Assembly: GCA_036924285.1 (NCBI GenBank)
Contig: JAYKYS010000010.1
Coordinates: forward strand, 4,216,001 to 4,280,000
From: Asterella californica
Taxonomy: Eukaryota; Streptophyta; Marchantiopsida; Marchantiales; Aytoniaceae
DNA length: 64,000 bases
Direction of reading: 5' to 3'
The notes beneath the pieces are model-generated. The model saw only the letters and a program-made list of their open reading frames with translations, was not told where the DNA came from and ran no database searches. Below are positions 58,866 to 64,000 of this stretch, piece by piece (position 1 is the stretch's first letter; every line of letters begins with the position of its first letter). The position numbers and the translations under genes are program-made.

Positions 58866-60877
58866 ATTTTATCATTTTTATTTTATTTTTTACTTTTAAT
58901 TATGACTAAATATATATATCATTCACATTTTTCAACAATGAATGCGTTACAGACCATTCATGCTAGAAAGGCTAATATATTACCAAAGTGCACATCCGGC
59001 TGGGGAGGGGAAAAGGACAAGCGGGGAAAGCACGGCGAGATTATTAAAATTCTATTTTTAGAAATATCTAGAAACACGGAGAGAGGAGGAAATAACCCAT
59101 AAAGCTTGACCCCAGTGCCGCGCTTCAAAACGTACAAGTCCAGGAACCACTGCTCATTAAACACTAATTGTATACTAAGTTTAATTTAATACCTAACCCT
59201 TCCTGCAGGAAAGGTTAGGTATTAAATTTAACTCTTTGCATATTCAATTCCTCCATCGGAAGATGAATCTGCAAGGAAGTAAGACATAGATCGTATGTCT
59301 TGATATGTGAGAGGGGGGTGTGATTAAGCAAATTTCTGTAAAATACTTCACATGTATACAGAGATACATGTAGAACACGGGAAAGTGCAAAGTTAGTGGT
59401 ACTGTAGTAATCTGAGGTGATTACAAGGATGCAAGTATACCTATTAAAAAATTTAAGGATAGTTTTTTTTTACAAACTAGGCTTTTAGTTATATTTTAAT
59501 TAGGTGATATACAGATTCAATTAGTCACTCTAATAGCAATCCCCGTGGAATACAGCATTGGAGTTAGTACAAATTACGTCCTATATATTCGCGTTTGCCT
59601 TCGCTTGAGGATGGAAGTTGCACTTGATATTCCGAAAATAAAGTAACCTTTAATGGCTAAGTAAATGTTCTCTATTTATTATATATAAATTTGTTAAGAT
59701 CCAGAAGTCTTTCAAATGGAGAACTTTTTTGCAACTATTTCTTCACATAAAACGTTGTATTAGTTCTCATTCATCAAAGTAAAATGTTTATAGTATTATA
59801 TATTTGATATTATAAGTTCAACTACTTTGTGATGGGATTTAAAGCCCCTCGAAGGTACTAGTAGAAGGTTTAACTTACTTTACATATGCTGAACTTTAAG
59901 TATCTATAAGAATACTTAAAGTTCCCATTCTAGTCGTTTAAACACTTGTTTTCTACACACCACAAACCAGTATGGTTAGTATGGAAGTCCATTCTTGCGC
60001 GGCACGATAGTACGGTGATCTTGTTCACCAGACCTCCATAATACTACATTTAAATCGAGGATAACAACAACCGAAATAAAAGTAATAATCAAGTAAATAA
60101 TATGCATACTCGATCAACTTCTGGACGGGAAAAGAACAAGCAGCGATGTAAGTAATAAAAATATAGAAAACGGTTGGTTGGAGGCTGGTGAGAGGTGACA
60201 GGATTTAGAACATACTTTAAAAATAATATTGTACATACGTAATTGATTTTGTATACAAAGAGACTATAAAAGGATTAGTATACTAAGAGATAATCACAAA
60301 GGAATTAAAATAATTTTTAAATTTAATATATCAAATTTAAAGTTATTAAAGCTAACAAGTAGCTACACTTGCAATGGAATTACGGGGTTATACATTAGCG
60401 ATTTATCTCTTCTTTCTTGTTTTCACAATGACTATATCTGACAGTTCTCTCTACTCTTTTTCTCTTTTCAATATTCATAACGAGTCTATCCGTATGTTTA
60501 CCTACACGACAACAGGTTATCCTCTGCCTTTTTGGTTTTCGTTTAACATACAAAAATATGAAATTTTTTGTATATTTTTTATGCGCTAACCTTTCCTCTT
60601 GGAAGACGATGTATATGCATGCCTTAGTAGAACTCTGTTTCTCTCGTGTGTGGTTTTCCGCTAGGGTTATAAAGCGCTTTTGTGTTAAGAAAGAAGATAC
60701 TGAAGTGTGGATCTTAGATCCATAAGATCACTCAACTTCAAAAGTGGATTGAGTCGTCTCACGTCATAAAGCCATTGATTTATTTATCTACGGTCTTTCA
60801 ACACGAATATTTAGAAAAGTGAAAAAATACAATCCTTTCGATATTATGTCGGGATATCGAGTCAAAGCAAATGTTGC
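58866..60877. other. Gene-poor AT-rich region with one paired-hairpin module
   Basis: A hairpin at 59180-59232 (arms TAATACCTAACCCTTCC and GGAAAGGTTAGGTATTA, nearly perfect) is followed by one at 59238-59272, the reverse order of most other modules. A further inverted pair lies near 59895-59922 (ACTTTAAGTATCTATAAG and ATACTTAAAGT). A 71-codon frame at 60374-60589 is hydrophobic and AT-biased, with no known domain. Confidence 0.5.
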
Positions 60878-62205
60878 ACGTGAACTTTTGGAGAACTTTT
60901 GCTCGCATATTGTTATTGTAAAAAGAAACAAATGTTAAGTGGAAATTCTATACTAAGTTGATAGAAAAATCAAAGTTATCTGTAAATATTAAATCTTAAA
61001 CAGACCTGGAGTTACGGGAAGATCTTGACGTAACCCATAAGGAAAAGAATTACAGACACACTTTTCACAATACAATTCCGAGAAACTACTGGCAAAAATA
61101 CTTAACTCAATCAGATAAGTAATTTATTACTAACTTTTCAACAGAATAATTACGCAATAAATTAAACCCTTGCATATTTGCAAGGGTTTAATTTGCAATG
61201 GTATCCTTTTTACGTACTCATGATGGAATATACGTGCGTACTTAATGAGTTAGGGCCTCTTCACTCCTGTAGCTTTTTTCCTCTTTTCACTGAAATTTGT
61301 TCATGCGTACATTGCTGTAAATTTTTGTTGTGCTAAGACTTTCCTAAAACGTGCACTCTAATCTAAAAGGTTAATAAAACGTCCAATGCACCTCATATGT
61401 GTTTGTGATATATGTAAAAAATGTATACAGTATGCACCACGTATTTTATAGAAGATATATATTTATATTTATATTGGTTATGTATCACGAAAATAGTTAT
61501 TTCAAGCCTTATTCAGTATTCATTTTCTAGTCAAAATGTCCAGAAGATATATAAAATGAGACTAATATAAAAAACAATTAAAACTGATAATGAGTGTATT
61601 GCAGTATCAACTCCGTTTCTCGCTTATGATCTTTTTTCCTTTATGGTTTCAGTCCATATTTTAGTTTAGCATAAGTGAAGGAAATCGGCCTCCGTTACCG
61701 CGCAGGCGGAAAAACCCTTTCAATGAAATGAGACGTGTTCAATTCCGGCGCTAAATGACTCTCGCGGGAACGGACGTAAACCGCTGTTTGTTCCATAACC
61801 GAGGTTTGGCCGAATGCGGGGGATACCAGTTTAGCAGTGATTTATAACAGTTATTCCCAGTAAAATATGGATGAAGTTCAAAATTGTAACCGTTACCCCG
61901 TGCATATTTCACCTCCTCATCGAAGGATGGAGGAGGCAAATATGCAAGGGTTTATTTATTACCTTATCCTTCTAGCAAGAAGGGTTAAGTAATAAGTCAA
62001 ACTCACATAAAATTAATGTATTAATAATTTCTAGTTCTCAGAAATACTTTATGGTTTATATTCTCATCTTTCCGCGTTTTCAAGTACGGACTATTAATAT
62101 TTATAAATTATTTGATATATAATATTTATATACTTTTTATATATTTTCCCGGTAACAACAAGCGAACAAAACTTCACAAAAGTTCATCGAGCATGCATAT
62201 TGAAA
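60878..62205. mobile_element. Foldback element, second long copy
   Basis: The left end near 60886-60930 (TGAACTTTTGGAGAACTTTT...) is the diverged reverse complement of the right end near 62150-62200 (...ACAAAAGTTCATCGAGCATG). Internal hairpins: 61171-61195 (AACCCTTGCA around a short loop), 61901-61945 (GCATATTTCACCTCCTC arms) and 61951-62001 (TTATTACCTTATCCTTC arms). Its left interior (GTTAAGTGGAAATTC, ...ACGTAACCCATAAGG) matches 22650-22760 in the other copy. It has no coding frame longer than chance. Confidence 0.55.
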
Positions 62206-64000
62206 ATGCTTTTAACGTCAACTTATTTGAAGGTTCGGTTGACTTCAAAGACTACAGAGTGAAATAATTATTTAGTCGTGAAAACCCAAAAGAACATTGA
62301 TCCGTTTTCCAAGTCTTTCCTTCTTTCGAACAAGTCTTTTTAGATGCTCAAGCCAAGGAAATACGTCTCTAAACATTCTGGTATGACACACCGACTTTTA
62401 ACAGAAGTTTACTTGATCGCACGTTAATACGTTGGTTTGACCTGACTGTAGTTTCTTTACTATAGTTCATCACATTGTTGATCGTACCTCTGATGTGCAA
62501 CAACAGGTTTAATGCAAAGTCGAGACACTGTACCAGACTGTGGAAGAAATCACAAGTTGATAATCTTGTTTACTAATCATTGACAAGTAATAGATTATCA
62601 CAAGTCGATACAGACATTTTGAATTTAAGTTTCACATTCAGATGACATTGCATGCGGAACGTGTTCAACTTGCTATTTCCAGTCAAGGGTACAGTGAGAG
62701 TGAAATATCTTAAGGGAGATGTGATCAAGTCTAACAAATTTATCAAGGTGCAGTCAAGTAACTCTCAGGATTTTTAATTTTGTAAATATTAAACAATTAT
62801 GGAAAAGAACTAGACCTTCAAGAAATACGGGTATATGTATTTTGAAAATATTCTCAAGAGAAAATGAAAAAATTTTAGTTGACTGCATCTCTACTACGTT
62901 TGTTGTTGGACTTGACACCACCCATCTTAACTATACATTATTTGACCACATACTTAACTGGCTGCAACAGGTTCAGTATGTCAAAATGTCATATTATCAA
63001 AATGCGAGACGAGCATGTTAACAATTAGTCATATATCTACATAAAAAGTTTAATTTAAAATGTATTTATAGTAGATTATTTCTTATTTGTCTTAGTGCAG
63101 TGTCTTTATATATCGATAAACTTGCTGAACATATTATTGTTAGCCAAAGATGCGGTCTTATAATGCAAAGTTAAGATAGATGAGGTCAAGTCTGATAAAC
63201 ATATTAGGGGTGTGGTCAAGTAAATATCTGAGAAAAAAAACAAAAATATGAATACAATATGTATAATAGTGCGTTTCAAAGCTGAAACCTTTCATAAATA
63301 TTCATCATCCTTGGGTAAGTATTACAGCTGCGACCAAGAGATCACGAACGTTATTTATTTATTTATTTTTCAATTCAAACGTATTTTTCAGCTATAAATA
63401 AATATAATACTTAAAAATTTTATATAATTTAAAAAATAAATATTTTACAGCGATAAAAAGAAACCACCCTAAGCGATACACACTGGACAAAGCTGCACTT
63501 GGAGAAACTACTGACTTTCCCCTTCTGGATATTAGAAAACCTTCCGTTTTAGACGTTAGAGAATCTTTTTAGCTTTAACACGCCCTAATATATATATTAT
63601 GGAGCCTTAGTGGTACGTAGATTTGGACGTGGTGCTAGAGCAGTGACAGCAGTCCCCTACAAATTTATCCGGAAGTGCACTTGACCATGGAAAGCTTTTT
63701 TCTTCTTTCCCTTTTCTTTTCCCTCTTTATGCTCCTAAATTGTCAAACTGTAGCAATGTAGCAGTTTAGTGAATCTCAAAGTTATTTTCTATTTAATCTG
63801 AAAACTTTGCGGAAGCGGGAAAGCCCCCGAGAGTACTTCTACCCTGAACAGGGCGAGCAGGGGGTTTTACTTTCCCCGTACGAGGACTAAAACCCCAAGA
63901 CTGCAGTACAGTCCCTGCCTAGCGTGACGTGGGGAAAGGGCCACGCCATGTCGTGGTGGTATAAAAACTTACCTAAGGTTATTAGAGAAAACACGCGACC
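62206..64000. other. Gene-poor repeats at the window end
   Basis: 62690-62775 and 63150-63235 share a GAGGTCAAGTC...AAACATATTA...GTCAAGTAA phrase set with 57720-57810, giving three copies of one dispersed repeat. 62841-62972 holds the broken relative of the ORF at 58608. 63265-63585 is the partner of the repeat at 55610-55890. Beyond 63600 nothing is recognised; a gene could begin past the edge. Confidence 0.5.

Overview
This window is nuclear DNA from a plant-lineage eukaryote (a streptophyte: land plant or close algal relative; I cannot place it further). The evidence is one intron-rich gene for a chloroplast copper-transporting P-type ATPase of the PAA2/HMA8 type (17 exons, all GT-AG introns), a Ty3 chromovirus primed by initiator tRNA-Met, an AT-rich background and dense nested transposons. 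Nothing looks prokaryotic or organellar.

Layout. 1-2607: AT-rich, no recognisable gene. 2608-10228 (minus): the PAA2-type gene, apparently intact (971 codons plus stop). 10229-11780: its upstream flank, with a perfect 23-bp hairpin and a GC-rich palindrome. 11781-15500: small repeats, a tRNA-derived SINE-like unit and a Mutator-like MITE. 16349-16762: a small orphan ORF followed by a compact tRNA-like fold. 18911-21351 (minus): a four-exon ISL3EU-type transposase with one premature stop, next to a 230-bp purine tract. 22590-24345: a long-inverted-repeat foldback element holding paired hairpins. 25900-28101: remains of a PIF/Harbinger transposon (Myb/SANT-like protein on plus, broken HARBI1-type nuclease on minus).

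28558-30124: unrecognised minus-strand open frames. 30889-41694: a nested repeat complex made of a tandem pair of 0.5-kb units, then two head-to-tail copies of a tRNA-headed element. The first of these copies is split by a complete Ty3 element (33161-40815, minus) whose pol frame has two in-frame TGA codons. 45192-52917: a second Ty3 element, a chromodomain type on plus, with equal 1012-bp LTRs and a pol frame broken by a 452-bp inverted-repeat insertion. 52918-64000: gene-poor, with a second Mutator-like MITE, an inverted-repeat element carrying a tRNA-like box, another foldback element (60878-62205) and several short dispersed repeat families.

How it works together: only the PAA2-type gene is a convincing cellular gene. 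In other plants this pump moves Cu(I) into the thylakoid lumen for plastocyanin. The rest is a mobile-element landscape in which autonomous elements have lost coding capacity and several non-autonomous hairpin or inverted-repeat families have spread. All exon boundaries, LTR limits and target-site duplications were read by eye and have not been checked with software.
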